DNA from: Kurthia massiliensis
GTDB taxonomy: Bacteria; Bacillota; Bacilli; Bacillales_A; Planococcaceae
Assembly: GCF_000285555.1 (NCBI RefSeq)
Contig: NZ_HE610997.1
Location: forward strand, 535,471-599,470
Reading direction: 5' to 3'
Length of the DNA stretch: 64,000 nucleotides
The notes beneath the pieces were generated by a model, which did not search any database, had not been told where the DNA came from, and worked only from the letters and a program-made list of their open reading frames with translations. Shown in pieces: positions 26,270-37,404 of the stretch; position 1 is the first letter of the stretch, and every line of letters begins with the position of its first letter. The translations under genes and the position numbers were made by a program.

Positions 26270-27388
26270 TTAGCGTTCTTCAACTGGTACGTATTTTTGT
26301 AAACCAGCAGGTCCTACGTACTCAGCACGTGGACGGATTAAGCGGTTGTTTGCGTATTGTTCTAAAATGTGTGCAGACCAACCAGCTGTACGTGATACAG
26401 CGAATACTGGTGTGAATAAATCGTGTTCAATACCTAGTGAATCATAAACTGATGCTGAGAAGAAGTCCACGTTTGCAGGTAAGTGTTTTTGTTCCCAGAT
26501 CATGTCGTGGATTTTCACTGACATATCGTAAAGTTCTGGTTTACCAGTTAATTTAGTAAGTTTTTCAGACATTTTACGTAAGTGTGGTGCACGAGGATCG
26601 CCAGTGCGGTATACGCGGTGACCGAAGCCCATGATTTTCACTTTGTTGTCTAATTTATCTTGTACCCAAGATTCAACGTTATCGATAGAACCGATTTCAG
26701 TTAACATTTTCATAACTTGTTCGTTCGCGCCGCCGTGTAATGGACCTTTTAATGCGCCGATAGCTGCAGTGATACCTGAATAGATATCAGATAATGTAGC
26801 TACACATACACGTGCAGTGAATGTAGAAGCGTTTAATTCGTGGTCAGCGTGAAGAACTAAAGCTTTGTTGAATGCTTCGATTTCGATTGCTTCTGGTTCA
26901 GTACCTTTTAGCATGTATAAGAAGTTAGCTGCGTAGCTAAGATCTGCTTTAGGTGCTACTGGTTCTTGACCGTTACGGATACGTGCGAAAGTAGTTACAA
27001 CAGTACCGATTTTTGCTTGCAGGCGAATCGCTTTACGGTAGTTTGCTTTTTCTTCCATTACGTCAGCTTCTTCGTCGAATGTTCCTAACATTGAGATTGC
27101 TGTACGTAGAGCAGCCATTGGATGCACTTGATCAAGTGGCATAGCTTTGAATAAGTCAGTAATTGCTGATGGGATTTCCATGTTTGCAGCTAATTCTGCT
27201 TTTAATTCTGCTAATTCTTGTGCGTTTGGAAGACGAGTGTTCCATAGTAAGAATACCACTTCTTCAAATGATGCGTTTTCAGCTAAATCATCGATGCTGT
27301 AACCTACGTATGTAAGTTTGTCGTCAATAATTGAGCTTACTTTTGTTTCTGCTGCTACGATACCTTCTAAACCTTTAGTTGATGCCAT
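26270..27388 (-). CDS. citZ: Citrate synthase
   Basis: Condenses acetyl-CoA with oxaloacetate. A 372-residue short Gram-positive-type enzyme. Active-site residues are in LHADHELNAS, GFGHRVYRTGDPRAP and the Asp-bearing GIEHDLFTPVFAVSR. The start is ATG at 27388 (MASTKGLEG) with AGGAGCGA upstream. The frame runs 7 codons further without support. First gene of citZ-icd, driven by a sigma-A promoter with a cre-like site just downstream and a long hairpin in the leader. Confidence 0.96.
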   Translation of the reverse strand: MASTKGLEGIVAAETKVSSIIDDKLTYVGYSIDDLAENASFEEVVFLLWNTRLPNAQELAELKAELAANMEIPSAITDLFKAMPLDQVHPMAALRTAISMLGTFDEEADVMEEKANYRKAIRLQAKIGTVVTTFARIRNGQEPVAPKADLSYAANFLYMLKGTEPEAIEIEAFNKALVLHADHELNASTFTARVCVATLSDIYSGITAAIGALKGPLHGGANEQVMKMLTEIGSIDNVESWVQDKLDNKVKIMGFGHRVYRTGDPRAPHLRKMSEKLTKLTGKPELYDMSVKIHDMIWEQKHLPANVDFFSASVYDSLGIEHDLFTPVFAVSRTAGWSAHILEQYANNRLIRPRAEYVGPAGLQKYVPVEER

Positions 27389-27422
27389 AGTAATATCGCT
27401 CCTATTCATATCATAAGTATTT

Positions 27423-27453
27423 GTGATGACAACTCTTCTGAGTCGTTCATCAC
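27423..27453 (-). other. Leader hairpin of citZ
   Basis: GTGATGA...GACTC / GAGTTGTCATCAC forms a stem with an internal loop in the citZ 5' UTR, about 35 nt before the start. In B. subtilis the citZ leader is a reported target of aconitase RNA binding. Equivalence here is a hypothesis. Confidence 0.45.
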
Positions 27454-27479
27454 CCCAAAAAAATTATATGATTCTATAA

Positions 27480-27528
27480 GTAAATCGCTTACATGGTTTA
27501 TTATAATCAATTTTGTCTTATTTGTGAA
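27480..27528 (-). promoter_or_regulatory. citZ promoter with downstream cre-like site
   Basis: TTCACA-17-TATAAT on the minus strand (27500-27528). Directly after the -10, ATGTAAGCGATTTAC matches the cre consensus WTGNAANCGNWNNCW at 13 of 15 positions (core at 27480-27493). The placement at about +1 to +14 would allow CcpA roadblock repression. The remainder of the 430-bp gap (about 27530-27785) is AT-rich and I see no gene in it. Confidence 0.6.
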
Positions 27529-27788
27529 TTAAAAGCGATGTTTTTATAGATTCAGCGTTTTTAATAGATATTTTCAACATTTTCGCATAAAAATATGCTT
27601 TTATCTAGATGATAAATATATCAATAAATGGTTCATTAATGGGAATTTTGAAATAAAAAGTTACATTTTACCTCCTAACGTGTGCCATTCAGAAAATACC
27701 TATAAATGTTTTTTAAGCTGTCATAAACATTGTTGATGCTCGTTCATTTCATTATTTTCTTCACATTTTATCAAAAATCGAACAAAAC

Positions 27789-27823
27789 AAAAGCGAATGT
27801 TAAAAATTTAACATTCGCTTTTT
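27789..27823. terminator. Terminator of pfkA-pyk
   Basis: AAAAGCGAATGTTAAA / TTTAACATTCGCTTTT is a nearly perfect, symmetrical stem with T runs on both sides, just after the pyk stop. Confidence 0.88.
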
Positions 27824-27839
27824 CATTATAATATTTTGA

Positions 27840-29597
27840 TTATAAAATGCTAGAATAGCCTTTATAAATAACGCCTGATGTAGCGTCCATTGAGATTTCT
27901 TGACCTTGCTCAATAATTTTCGTTGCATCTTTCACACCGACGATTACTGGAATACCAAGTGATAAACCAACGACTGCAGCGTGTGATGTTAAACCGCCTT
28001 CTTCGGTAATTAAACCAGCGCATTTTTCAATAGCTGGCATCATCTCACGGTCTGAACCGATTGTGACGATAATGCGACCTGTCGCATCTTCCCCTAACGC
28101 TTCTTCTGCATTACGAACGACAAGTGCTTTCCCGTTCGTTGTAGCTTTTCCAATACCTTGGCCTTTCGTTAATTTATCGCCAATCATGTGTACTTTCATT
28201 AAGTTTGTCGTGCCGGCTTCTCCTACTGGTACGCCTGCTGTAATGACAACTAAGTCACCATATTTAACAACTTCACTTTCTAGTGCTTTTTGAACAGCAA
28301 TTTCAAGTACTTCATCGGTAGATGTTACTTTTGGTGCTGTTAACGGTTGAACGCCCCAAACGAGTGTCAGTTGACGACTCGTTTGATCTGAAGATGTAAC
28401 AGCAACAACTGACACACCAGGACGATATTTCGCAATAGCGCGTGCTGTTGCACCACTTTCAGTTGGCGCTAAAATCGCAGATACTTGTAAATTTAATGAT
28501 GTGTATGCAACGGATTGTGCGATCGCTTCTGTCATCGTTGAACCGTTTTGTTTGCTACGCGCACGAACGATTTCTTTATGATTTAACGTATCTTCAATAC
28601 GTGATGCAATTTTGTGCATCGTTTGCACAGATTCTACTGGATATAAACCAGCAGCTGTTTCACCTGATAACATGATCGCATCTGTACCGTCTAAAATCGC
28701 ATTCGCAACGTCACTTGCTTCGGCACGTGTCGGACGTGGATTACGTTGCATTGAGTCTAGCATTTGTGTCGCTGTAATAACTGGTTTACCAAGACGGTTA
28801 CATTTATGAATTAAACTTTTTTGTACGACTGGTACTTCTTCAGCAGGAATTTCTACGCCAAGGTCACCACGTGCAACCATTAAACCGTCTGATACTTGAA
28901 GAATTTCATCAATGTTATCTACGCCTTCTTGGTTTTCAATTTTAGGAATGATACGAATATGCGCATCGTGTTTTTCTAAAATTTTACGAATTTCTAATAC
29001 GTCAGAAGCGCGACGAACGAATGAAGCAGCGATGAAGTCTACTCCTTGTCCAATCCCAAATTCAATATCTGATGCATCTTTCTCTGTAATCCCTGGTAAT
29101 TGTACAGAGACGCCTGGTACGTTGACGCCTTTTTTATTTTTAAGTGTACCGGCATTTTCAACAACTGTATGAATTAATCCTTTTGCATCGTCTTTGCCTG
29201 TCACACGCAATTCAATTAAGCCATCATCTAATAAAATGATTGATCCTTCTGTGACATCTTCAATTAATTTTTCATATGTGATTGAAAATACTTCTGTTGT
29301 GCCAAGTACTTCTGTCATTGAAATATCAATTGTTTGACCTGTTACGAGCTCGATCGCATCATTTTCCATGTTGTGCGTACGAATTTCAGGTCCTTTCGTA
29401 TCTAATAAAATCCCGACGATTTTACCTGTTTCTTTTGCAGCGTTACGAATCGCTTCGATACGTGCCGCATGCTCTTCGTGCGAGCCATGTGAAAAGTTAA
29501 GTCGTGCAACGTTCATACCTGATTCGATTAATTTTACTAGTGTTTCGTGTGATTCACTTGCTGGACCAATCGTACATACAATTTTCGTTTTTCTCAT
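27840..29597 (-). CDS. pyk: Pyruvate kinase with C-terminal PEP-utilising-like domain
   Basis: A 585-residue glycolytic enzyme converting PEP and ADP to pyruvate and ATP. Catalytic barrel motifs include [20 protein letters not shown] and [24 protein letters not shown] marks the C-domain border. After about residue 475 there is the extra C-terminal domain typical of Bacillus enzymes, with its histidine-bearing loop [11 protein letters not shown] (H539). Second gene of pfkA-pyk, 21 bp after pfkA. Confidence 0.96.
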   Translation of the reverse strand: MRKTKIVCTIGPASESHETLVKLIESGMNVARLNFSHGSHEEHAARIEAIRNAAKETGKIVGILLDTKGPEIRTHNMENDAIELVTGQTIDISMTEVLGTTEVFSITYEKLIEDVTEGSIILLDDGLIELRVTGKDDAKGLIHTVVENAGTLKNKKGVNVPGVSVQLPGITEKDASDIEFGIGQGVDFIAASFVRRASDVLEIRKILEKHDAHIRIIPKIENQEGVDNIDEILQVSDGLMVARGDLGVEIPAEEVPVVQKSLIHKCNRLGKPVITATQMLDSMQRNPRPTRAEASDVANAILDGTDAIMLSGETAAGLYPVESVQTMHKIASRIEDTLNHKEIVRARSKQNGSTMTEAIAQSVAYTSLNLQVSAILAPTESGATARAIAKYRPGVSVVAVTSSDQTSRQLTLVWGVQPLTAPKVTSTDEVLEIAVQKALESEVVKYGDLVVITAGVPVGEAGTTNLMKVHMIGDKLTKGQGIGKATTNGKALVVRNAEEALGEDATGRIIVTIGSDREMMPAIEKCAGLITEEGGLTSHAAVVGLSLGIPVIVGVKDATKIIEQGQEISMDATSGVIYKGYSSIL

Positions 29598-29618
29598 TCG
29601 CTGAACACTCCCATAAAT

Positions 29619-30593
<975 letters not shown>

Positions 30594-30611
30594 TCAGTTA
30601 AAACAAAGACG

Positions 30612-30643
30612 GGCTGAATGAGACGAGTTGCCTTCATTCAGCC
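30612..30643. other. Hairpin between accA and pfkA
   Basis: A perfect 9-bp stem (GGCTGAATG / CATTCAGCC) with a 14-nt loop. On the minus strand it is followed by CGTCTTTGTTTT, so it may be a weak terminator of accA or part of the pfkA leader. Confidence 0.45.
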
Positions 30644-30749
30644 TATCATTTATCGAGATAATTTAAACCTTTTCGAGAAAAATCTTGTATGAGGTCTAAC
30701 ATCTCTCCCTATGTTCTATCATACTCATTTATGAACGATTTGGAAATAA

Positions 30750-31703
30750 TTATTGTGTAAAAATACCGATTTCACGATATTTTTTATAACGTTGCTCAAT
30801 TAATTGTTCCTCGTTTAGTGTACGTAGCGTGTTTATTGACTTTTCAAGCGCATCTTTTAAAAGTGCTGCTTGGGCTTGAGGGTCTTTATGTGCCCCACCT
30901 AATACTTCTGGAATAATACTATCGATAATATCCATCTCTAAAAGATCCGGTGCTGTAATGCGCATCGCTTCTGCTGCTTGCTGTGCTTTCGAACCGTCGC
31001 GCCATAAAATTGACGCCGCGCCTTCTGGTGAAATGACCGAAAATGTTGCGTTCGTCAACATGTGTAGATGGTTCGCTACGCCGATTGCTAGCGCACCGCC
31101 ACTACCACCTTCACCAATGACGACACTAATGATTGGCACAGTGAGTCCAGCCATTTCGACAAGGTTGCGTGCGATTGCTTCACTTTGACCGCGCATTTCG
31201 GCTTGGCTACCAGGATAAGCCCCTTTCGTATCGATGAAGCAAATGATTGGACGGTGGAATTTTTCCGCCTGTTTCATTAAGCGCAATGCTTTGCGATAAC
31301 CTTCTGGATGTGGCATACCGAAATTACGACGTACGTTCTCTTTCGTATCACGACCACGTTGATGACCAATGACCGTAACAGCTTGACCGTTTAACGATGC
31401 AATACCACCAATTAATGCTTCATCGTCACCGAAATGGCGATCACCATGTAGTTCGATAAAATCATCAAAAATGTACTGCACGTAATCGAGTGTCGTCGGA
31501 CGTTCTGCGACACGTGCTACTTGCACGCGATCCCACGGTTTTAAATTCGTATAAATATTGTGCTCTAGCTGGTTGAAACGACTTTCTAATTGCTCGATTT
31601 CATCGGTGAAATCAAATGATTCAGAAGTCGTCATTTTTTTCAATTCATCAATTTTTGCTCGTAATTCAACGAGTGGTTTTTCGAAAGGTAATGGCTTAGA
31701 CAT
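30750..31703 (-). CDS. accA: Acetyl-CoA carboxylase carboxyltransferase subunit alpha
   Basis: A 317-residue subunit that, with AccD, transfers the carboxyl group from biotin to acetyl-CoA, making malonyl-CoA for fatty-acid synthesis. The crotonase-like core has [19 protein letters not shown], the [10 protein letters not shown] substrate region and [12 protein letters not shown] oxyanion loop. The start ATG directly follows the accD stop (TAAATG), so the two subunits are translationally coupled, giving equal amounts. Confidence 0.96.
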   Translation of the reverse strand: MSKPLPFEKPLVELRAKIDELKKMTTSESFDFTDEIEQLESRFNQLEHNIYTNLKPWDRVQVARVAERPTTLDYVQYIFDDFIELHGDRHFGDDEALIGGIASLNGQAVTVIGHQRGRDTKENVRRNFGMPHPEGYRKALRLMKQAEKFHRPIICFIDTKGAYPGSQAEMRGQSEAIARNLVEMAGLTVPIISVVIGEGGSGGALAIGVANHLHMLTNATFSVISPEGAASILWRDGSKAQQAAEAMRITAPDLLEMDIIDSIIPEVLGGAHKDPQAQAALLKDALEKSINTLRTLNEEQLIEQRYKKYREIGIFTQ

Positions 31704-32558
31704 TTAGCGCTCCTCCTTCGTATGTAACTTCACAATTGTCGATAACGTTTGACGCATATCGCTACGTGCAACGATTGCATCTAGCTGACCATGCGCTAAT
31801 AAAAATTCTGCTGTTTGGAAATCGTCCGGCAATTTTTCACGAACTGTTTGCTCAATGACGCGTCGACCCGCAAAGCCGATTAGCGCTTGTGGTTCAGCGA
31901 TATTAATATCTCCGACAGATGCGAAACTTGCAGATACACCGCCCGTCGTTGGATGCGTCATCACAGAAATAAATAATTGTCCGTGATTTGCATGACGTTT
32001 AAGTGCTACGCTCGTTTTTGCCATTTGCATTAATGACAATACCCCTTCTTGCATACGTGCGCCGCCACTTGCGGTGAAAATAATAAACGGTACCCCTAAA
32101 TCTGTTGCGCGTTCAATGGCGCGTGTAATTTTCTCCCCTACGACTGATCCCATCGATCCCATGCGAAAATGAGCATCCATCACAGCGACGACAACTGTTC
32201 GTCCGTCAATTTTTCCTTGACCTGTCACGATTGCTTCTGCCAAACCTGTTTTTTCTTGATCGGCTTTTACTTTTTCTAAATACCCAGGGAATTGTAATGG
32301 ATTTGCGGTATGTAAATCCGCATCAAATGCTTTAAATGTGCCAGCATCTAACGTTATCGCTAAACGGTCAGGTGCATGCATTTTATGGTGATATCCACAA
32401 CGATCACAGACGTACAATGAAGCGGCTAATTCCGTTTTGCGCATCACGTGGTTACATGATTCACATTTCGTTAGTTCTTCTTTCAAACGCGCATCGTCAT
32501 GCGGCATCGTAAAATGCTTTTTCTTTTTACCTTTTTTAAAAATCTCTCGAATGTTCAT
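31704..32558 (-). CDS. accD: Acetyl-CoA carboxylase carboxyltransferase subunit beta
   Basis: A 284-residue partner of AccA. It has an N-terminal zinc ribbon (C32, C35, C51, C54), and the crotonase fold with [20 protein letters not shown]. The start at 32558 lies inside the last codons of the upstream regulator gene (23-bp overlap) with AAGGAGCGAG before it, so translation is probably coupled to the regulator. Zinc-finger-mediated mRNA binding is known for E. coli AccD. Confidence 0.95.
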   Translation of the reverse strand: MNIREIFKKGKKKKHFTMPHDDARLKEELTKCESCNHVMRKTELAASLYVCDRCGYHHKMHAPDRLAITLDAGTFKAFDADLHTANPLQFPGYLEKVKADQEKTGLAEAIVTGQGKIDGRTVVVAVMDAHFRMGSMGSVVGEKITRAIERATDLGVPFIIFTASGGARMQEGVLSLMQMAKTSVALKRHANHGQLFISVMTHPTTGGVSASFASVGDINIAEPQALIGFAGRRVIEQTVREKLPDDFQTAEFLLAHGQLDAIVARSDMRQTLSTIVKLHTKEER

Positions 32559-33207
32559 TCCGTTCTCGCTCCTTCACTAATGCCTCCACCCAATGCTCAT
32601 ACGCCTCTAGCGCGAGCGTTGGCTGTCCCATACGTAAATTGCTTAAAAATCGTTCTAAATGGACCTTTTCTGTTGCTGTCGATGTGCCTTTGTACGGTCG
32701 TTGAGCATGTTGATTTAACAACAGCCACATTTTATAAACGAGTCGATTGTTCGCAGCGACGATAATTTCTCTGACGATGTCTTCGCGTACAATTTCCTGA
32801 TCTTCAATGACCATATGTAGCAAGCTTTCCCATACGGGTAGCTTTCGCAAGTCGTCTTCTAATACGACCGTACAAATTGCATCACGTTCCAAAATACGTT
32901 GCGTCGTAAATACGTGTTCAATATCGGATTCTGTCGGCAAAATAAATTTACCGAGTATTTCAACGAGCTGATGATTGCGGTAGTCCGATAAATACGTCCC
33001 CCCACCATGCTTCGTTTGAATTAATCCTAATAACTCCATACTGCGCAATGCTTCACGAACCGATGAACGCCCCACGCCTAATCGTTCCGCTAACACACGC
33101 TCGGATGGTAATTTGTCTCCTGGTCGGATCCCCTCTTGTTGGATAATCGCTTGTAGGTCATTGACGATTTCAATAAACACTTTTGTTTTTGATTGATTTG
33201 ATGTCAT
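32536..33207 (-). CDS. FadR-subfamily GntR transcriptional regulator
   Basis: A 223-residue regulator: winged helix at about 10-78 ([28 protein letters not shown] is the recognition region, given here in part as [12 protein letters not shown]) and an all-helical FCD-type effector domain at about 85-215. A perfect 21-nt palindrome centred 39 bp upstream is its likely operator. It overlaps accD and leads the accD-accA operon, so it probably tunes fatty-acid synthesis by an acyl-CoA, malonyl-CoA or organic-acid signal. The ligand cannot be read from the sequence. Confidence 0.88.
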   Translation of the reverse strand: MTSNQSKTKVFIEIVNDLQAIIQQEGIRPGDKLPSERVLAERLGVGRSSVREALRSMELLGLIQTKHGGGTYLSDYRNHQLVEILGKFILPTESDIEHVFTTQRILERDAICTVVLEDDLRKLPVWESLLHMVIEDQEIVREDIVREIIVAANNRLVYKMWLLLNQHAQRPYKGTSTATEKVHLERFLSNLRMGQPTLALEAYEHWVEALVKERERNEHSRDF

Positions 33208-33235
33208 TCTGATCGCTCCTTAGCAAATAGCTAAC

Positions 33236-33256
33236 AAAAGTGGTCTGACCACTTTT
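33236..33256. promoter_or_regulatory. Perfect palindrome, likely operator of the fadR-accDA operon
   Basis: AAAAGTGGTC-T-GACCACTTTT is a perfect 10-1-10 palindrome. The TGGTCNGACCA core is the form bound by FadR-subfamily GntR proteins. It lies just downstream of the promoter and about 30 bp before the regulator start, suiting autorepression. Confidence 0.75.
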
Positions 33257-33260
33257 TATT

Positions 33261-33289
33261 AGCATACATAAAAAATAATTGTTCGTAAA
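33261..33289 (-). promoter_or_regulatory. Promoter of the fadR-accD-accA operon
   Basis: TTTACG-17-TATGCT on the minus strand. The palindromic operator starts about 5 bp after the -10. Confidence 0.55.
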
Positions 33290-33290
33290 G

Positions 33291-33318
33291 AAAAAACTGC
33301 GCTTTTGGCGCAGTTTTT
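33291..33318 (-). terminator. Terminator of nrnA-dnaE
   Basis: AAAAACTGCGC / GCGCAGTTTTT stem with a 5-nt loop. It is symmetrical, so it could also stop plus-strand transcription. Confidence 0.85.
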
Positions 33319-33334
33319 AGTACTTGGTCTTATA

Positions 33335-36300
33335 TTAAATTCCTAAAACTTGCTCTAAACGTTTAATAATCAGCTGATTTTTACCGCCACGTTGCTCAAT
33401 TTTGCCATATGCAATGACTGGCACGTCTACATCTACCCAATCGACAACTGCTCCGTAATCTCTCGGGAAAATCGTCGCTGATAAAGAACCTTCTTCATCT
33501 TCTAATTGTAAAAATGCCATCAGTTCTCCTTTTTTCGTACGGATCTGTTTTTTTTGCTGAACCATCGCAACAATTTGACACGTCGACTCTGGACGCATCG
33601 CATGAAACTGCGCTGTCGTCTGACTTTCAATCGCCATTTGACGTTTTAAAGTTTTAATCGGATGCGGAGAAAAATAAAAGCCGAGTACTTCTTTTTCGTA
33701 CGCTAACTTTTCTTTTTCAGTCATCGGTTCAGCCGTCGCATATTTCGGAGTCCCGAACAACGCAAAGTCATCTGCATTGTCGCTCTCACCGACTAAATCA
33801 GCTTGCAGTGAAACTTGCGCAATAGCACCTTTCACCGATGCAAGTAACACGGCACGATCTTTGCCAAATTCATCAAGTGCACCCGCTTTAATGAGGGGTA
33901 CAAGTGCGCTTTCTTTAAAATGCTGCGCTGGGAAAACTGCCGCCATCTCATATAAGTTGCGCCACGTTGCTTGGTCATTTTTTTGTAACTTTTTGAGCTC
34001 GTTTAAAAACGTATTCGGTACGCCTTTAATCGCGCCGAGTGCATAACGAATTGCCCCTTGCTCCACGCGGAAACCTTTCCCACTTTTCGTAATTGATGGC
34101 GGTAATAGTGCAATTTGTTTTTGACGCATTTCTTGCATCAGTTGTGCAGTCTTTTCTTTATCACCCATTACAGATGACAACATTGCCGCATAAAAGTACG
34201 GGGCGAAATTCGCCTTTAAATACGCCATTTGATACGTAATCACACTGTACGCTGCCGAGTGAGATTTCGGGAAACCGTAATCGGCAAAGCGAACGATTAA
34301 ATCGTAGACGTCATTTGCAATTCGTTCATCAAATCCTTGCTGGATCGCACCACTGACGAAATGTTTCCGTTCTTGGTCGAGCGTTTCACGTTTTTTCTTA
34401 CTAACGGCACGGCGCAGTAAATCTGCCTCGCCCATCGAGAAGCCTGCAAAGCGTGCAGCAATTTGTAAAATTTGTTCTTGATAGACGATGATCCCGTATG
34501 TTTCAGCCAAAATAGGACGTAGCGCTTCGTGTGGCATGTCGACCGCTTCTTGACCGTGTTTCCTTCTCGCATACGATGGAATAAATGCCATCGGACCTGG
34601 ACGATACAATGCATTGATCGCAATTAAGTCGGTAAACTGCGTCGGCTGAATTTCACGAAGTGCCTCGCGCATGCCTTCCGACTCTAATTGGAACACACCG
34701 AGCGTATCACCACGACGTAGTAAATCAAACGTCTTAGCGTCATGCATCGGAATTTTTTCAAACTTAAGCGTTTTACCGATATCGGCATAAATCATATTGC
34801 GAATCATTTCAAGTGTCGTTAAATTACGTAACCCTAAAAAGTCCATTTTCAGTAAGCCGACTTGTTCGACTTCTTGCATCGGCCATTGCGTTAAATAAAG
34901 CCCTTCATGTCCTTGCTCAATCGGTACCGTTTCAACGAGTGGCTCTGGTGCTAATACAACCCCCGCAGCATGCGTCGATGCATTTCGTGGCAGCCCTTCT
35001 AACCGTAAAGCAACTGACACGATATTTTCATGTAACTCACTCTGTTGGCGCCATTGTTGCAACGGGCCGTCTAATGCGATTTGTAATGTCGTTCCTGGTT
35101 TTGATGGGACGAGCGATGATAGCTCCGATAATGCTTCCATCGATAAACCAAACATACGACCGACGTCTCGTAGCACAGCTTTTGCCGATAACGTCCCGAA
35201 CGTAATAATTTGAGCCACGTATTTTGAGCCATATTTATTCGCAACGTATTGAATGACTTCTTGGCGTCGATGATCGGCGAAATCGACATCGATATCTGGC
35301 AACGTAATACGTTCTGGATTTAAAAATCGTTCGAACAATAGGCCATATTCAAGTGGGTCGATATCGGTAATCCGCATCGCATAAGCGACTAATGAACTCG
35401 CTGATGAACCACGACCAGGTCCTGTCAAAATACCTTTCTGACGGGCGTAGGCAATATAATCTGCGACAATTAAAAAGTAATCATCGTACCCCATTTTCGT
35501 AATGACCGATAGTTCATAATCGAGGCGTGCTTGATACGGTGCTGTCACCTCACCGAAACGTGCGACGAGTCCTTGTTGACAACGTTCCTTTAGCAGTTCG
35601 GCAGCCGTTTTACTTGCTGTCGGAAACTTCGGCATATGGAAATGTGTTGTTGGCAACGTCACATGACAAGCGGATAAAAACGTATGCATTTGCGTTAGCC
35701 ATAATGAACGGTCTGTAAACCACGTCGTCATATCTGATGCTGTCGGAACGAATTGATGTTGTTCATGTGCTAATAATGGTGCTTTATCCGCCAATTTTTG
35801 ACCGGTGTCGATTGCTTGTGCAATTTCATAAGCGAGTACGTCTTCACGTTCTAAAAATGTACTGCGATGTGTAGCCCCTATTTTTAATGCGATATTGTCG
35901 CATAACTCTTCATAAAATCCTTCATTGTGACTCGCGATGCCATTCGGACGCGCAATGCCAGCGATACAATCTTCTTGCCACAATGCTTTTAATGCGATTA
36001 AGTCATCTTTGACATCTAATTGCCAAGATTCATCACTTAGCGGAATCATCGCACATAATCCTTCGCGGTAACCTTCTAACCATTTCAGCGGCACAGCGCC
36101 TTCTTTTAAAGAACTTGCCGATGATAATTTTAATAAATGCTGATAGCCGACGTCATTTTTTGCGTAGACGACGAGCTGACGTTGAATCGTTGATAGTTGT
36201 ACACGTAACGTTAAACCGATTACCGGCTTTAATCCTGCTTTCGTCATCGCATGCCAAAAAGGCAGCACACCGTAAAGCTTTGAATTGGTGATTGCTGCCA

Positions 36301-36403
36301 TTTGGACGTTTTCACGTGTCATTTTTGCTATGAGTTCTTCGATACGAATCGTACTTTGTAGCATATCGTGCGCCGTAACTATTTGTGTATAGACGACATT
36401 CAT
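33335..36403 (-). CDS. dnaE: DNA polymerase III alpha subunit, DnaE type
   Basis: A 1022-residue C-family polymerase, the error-prone-type alpha that extends RNA primers on the lagging strand in low-GC Gram-positives that also have PolC. Palm motifs GPGRGSSASSLVAY (328-341) and PDIDVDFADHRR (369-380) carry catalytic acids. YRPGPM and a C-terminal OB-fold (about 920-1020) follow. The N-terminal PHP domain has lost the usual HxH and TDH metal residues (VTAHDML and ITNSKLYG instead). The ATG at 36403 is preferred over an in-frame GTG at 36412 because AGAGGTGG spaces it correctly. It follows nrnA by 18 bp. Confidence 0.94.
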   Translation of the reverse strand: MNVVYTQIVTAHDMLQSTIRIEELIAKMTRENVQMAAITNSKLYGVLPFWHAMTKAGLKPVIGLTLRVQLSTIQRQLVVYAKNDVGYQHLLKLSSASSLKEGAVPLKWLEGYREGLCAMIPLSDESWQLDVKDDLIALKALWQEDCIAGIARPNGIASHNEGFYEELCDNIALKIGATHRSTFLEREDVLAYEIAQAIDTGQKLADKAPLLAHEQHQFVPTASDMTTWFTDRSLWLTQMHTFLSACHVTLPTTHFHMPKFPTASKTAAELLKERCQQGLVARFGEVTAPYQARLDYELSVITKMGYDDYFLIVADYIAYARQKGILTGPGRGSSASSLVAYAMRITDIDPLEYGLLFERFLNPERITLPDIDVDFADHRRQEVIQYVANKYGSKYVAQIITFGTLSAKAVLRDVGRMFGLSMEALSELSSLVPSKPGTTLQIALDGPLQQWRQQSELHENIVSVALRLEGLPRNASTHAAGVVLAPEPLVETVPIEQGHEGLYLTQWPMQEVEQVGLLKMDFLGLRNLTTLEMIRNMIYADIGKTLKFEKIPMHDAKTFDLLRRGDTLGVFQLESEGMREALREIQPTQFTDLIAINALYRPGPMAFIPSYARRKHGQEAVDMPHEALRPILAETYGIIVYQEQILQIAARFAGFSMGEADLLRRAVSKKKRETLDQERKHFVSGAIQQGFDERIANDVYDLIVRFADYGFPKSHSAAYSVITYQMAYLKANFAPYFYAAMLSSVMGDKEKTAQLMQEMRQKQIALLPPSITKSGKGFRVEQGAIRYALGAIKGVPNTFLNELKKLQKNDQATWRNLYEMAAVFPAQHFKESALVPLIKAGALDEFGKDRAVLLASVKGAIAQVSLQADLVGESDNADDFALFGTPKYATAEPMTEKEKLAYEKEVLGFYFSPHPIKTLKRQMAIESQTTAQFHAMRPESTCQIVAMVQQKKQIRTKKGELMAFLQLEDEEGSLSATIFPRDYGAVVDWVDVDVPVIAYGKIEQRGGKNQLIIKRLEQVLGI

Positions 36404-36421
36404 CGTATCCACCTCTTTCTT

Positions 36422-37351
36422 TTACTGCTGTTTACACACTGCCTCGATTGCTGCAATAACATCATCTGCTTCAGACCAATCATAAATTGTTGCGCCCGCT
36501 GCTACAGGGTGACCGCCACCACGGAATTGTTTCGCAATCGTATTAATGACTGGCCCTTTTGAACGTAGGCGAACACGGATTTGATCCGCTTCTTCTACGA
36601 ACATTGCCCAGGCAATAATCCCTTTTGCATTACCAAGTGATGGGACTAAGTTATTTGTTTCTTCTACCGTCACATTAAAGCGGTCTAACACTTCTTTTGT
36701 TAATTTAATATACCCTGCGCCGTCTTTATTCATTGAGAAATTTTGATAAATGTAGCCTTGTAACTGTAATACATTACAAGACACTTCATACATACCATTG
36801 AATAATGCTGAACGGTCGAAATCATATTCGATTAATTCTGCAACTGTATTGAATGTAAACTCTGTCGTGCTTGGGAATTGGAATCGACCTGTATCACCGA
36901 CAATTCCTGCGAATAGGAAACGTGCTGATTCACCCGTTAATGTCCAACCAGCTGTCTTCGCTAAATCAAAAATCATTTCCGAACAAGAACTTGCGTCTGT
37001 ATTGACCCATCGCATGTCACCGTATTGGTCGTCATTTGGATGATGGTCAATTTTAATTAAATATGCACCGTTCGTATAGCGCTTATCGTCGATACGATCT
37101 GTATTCGCCGTATCTGTCACAATGACTAACGCACCTTCATACGTCTCATCTGCTACGCCCGTTGGTTTACCTAAATAGTCTAATGGCGCGCTATGTAGTC
37201 CTGTCGTAAAAATTTGTTTATGCGGATAATTCGTGCGTAATAAAGAAGCTAAGCCTAATTGTGAACCGTACGCATCTTCATCGGGGCGTACGTGACGATG
37301 TAAAATAATCGTGTCATATTTTTCAATGTTGTCGATAATTTGTTGTTTCAT
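36422..37351 (-). CDS. nrnA: Bifunctional oligoribonuclease / pAp phosphatase NrnA
   Basis: A 309-residue DHH/DHHA1 phosphoesterase that degrades short oligonucleotides (nanoRNA) and 3'-phosphoadenosine-5'-phosphate. Metal-site motifs are HRHVRPDEDAYGSQ near the N-terminus, VTDTANTDR, and KIDHHPNDDQYG. The DHHA1 domain has the GGGHPVAAGA substrate loop. The usual HVRPDGDALGSQ is altered to PDEDAYGSQ, with metal ligands retained. It is upstream of dnaE. The ytrH/ytrI genes found between them in B. subtilis are missing. Confidence 0.94.
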   Translation of the reverse strand: MKQQIIDNIEKYDTIILHRHVRPDEDAYGSQLGLASLLRTNYPHKQIFTTGLHSAPLDYLGKPTGVADETYEGALVIVTDTANTDRIDDKRYTNGAYLIKIDHHPNDDQYGDMRWVNTDASSCSEMIFDLAKTAGWTLTGESARFLFAGIVGDTGRFQFPSTTEFTFNTVAELIEYDFDRSALFNGMYEVSCNVLQLQGYIYQNFSMNKDGAGYIKLTKEVLDRFNVTVEETNNLVPSLGNAKGIIAWAMFVEEADQIRVRLRSKGPVINTIAKQFRGGGHPVAAGATIYDWSEADDVIAAIEAVCKQQ

Positions 37352-37404
37352 AATTCCACTCCCTAAACACTCATTTCCTTCTATTCTATAGTAATTTCCA
37401 CATA

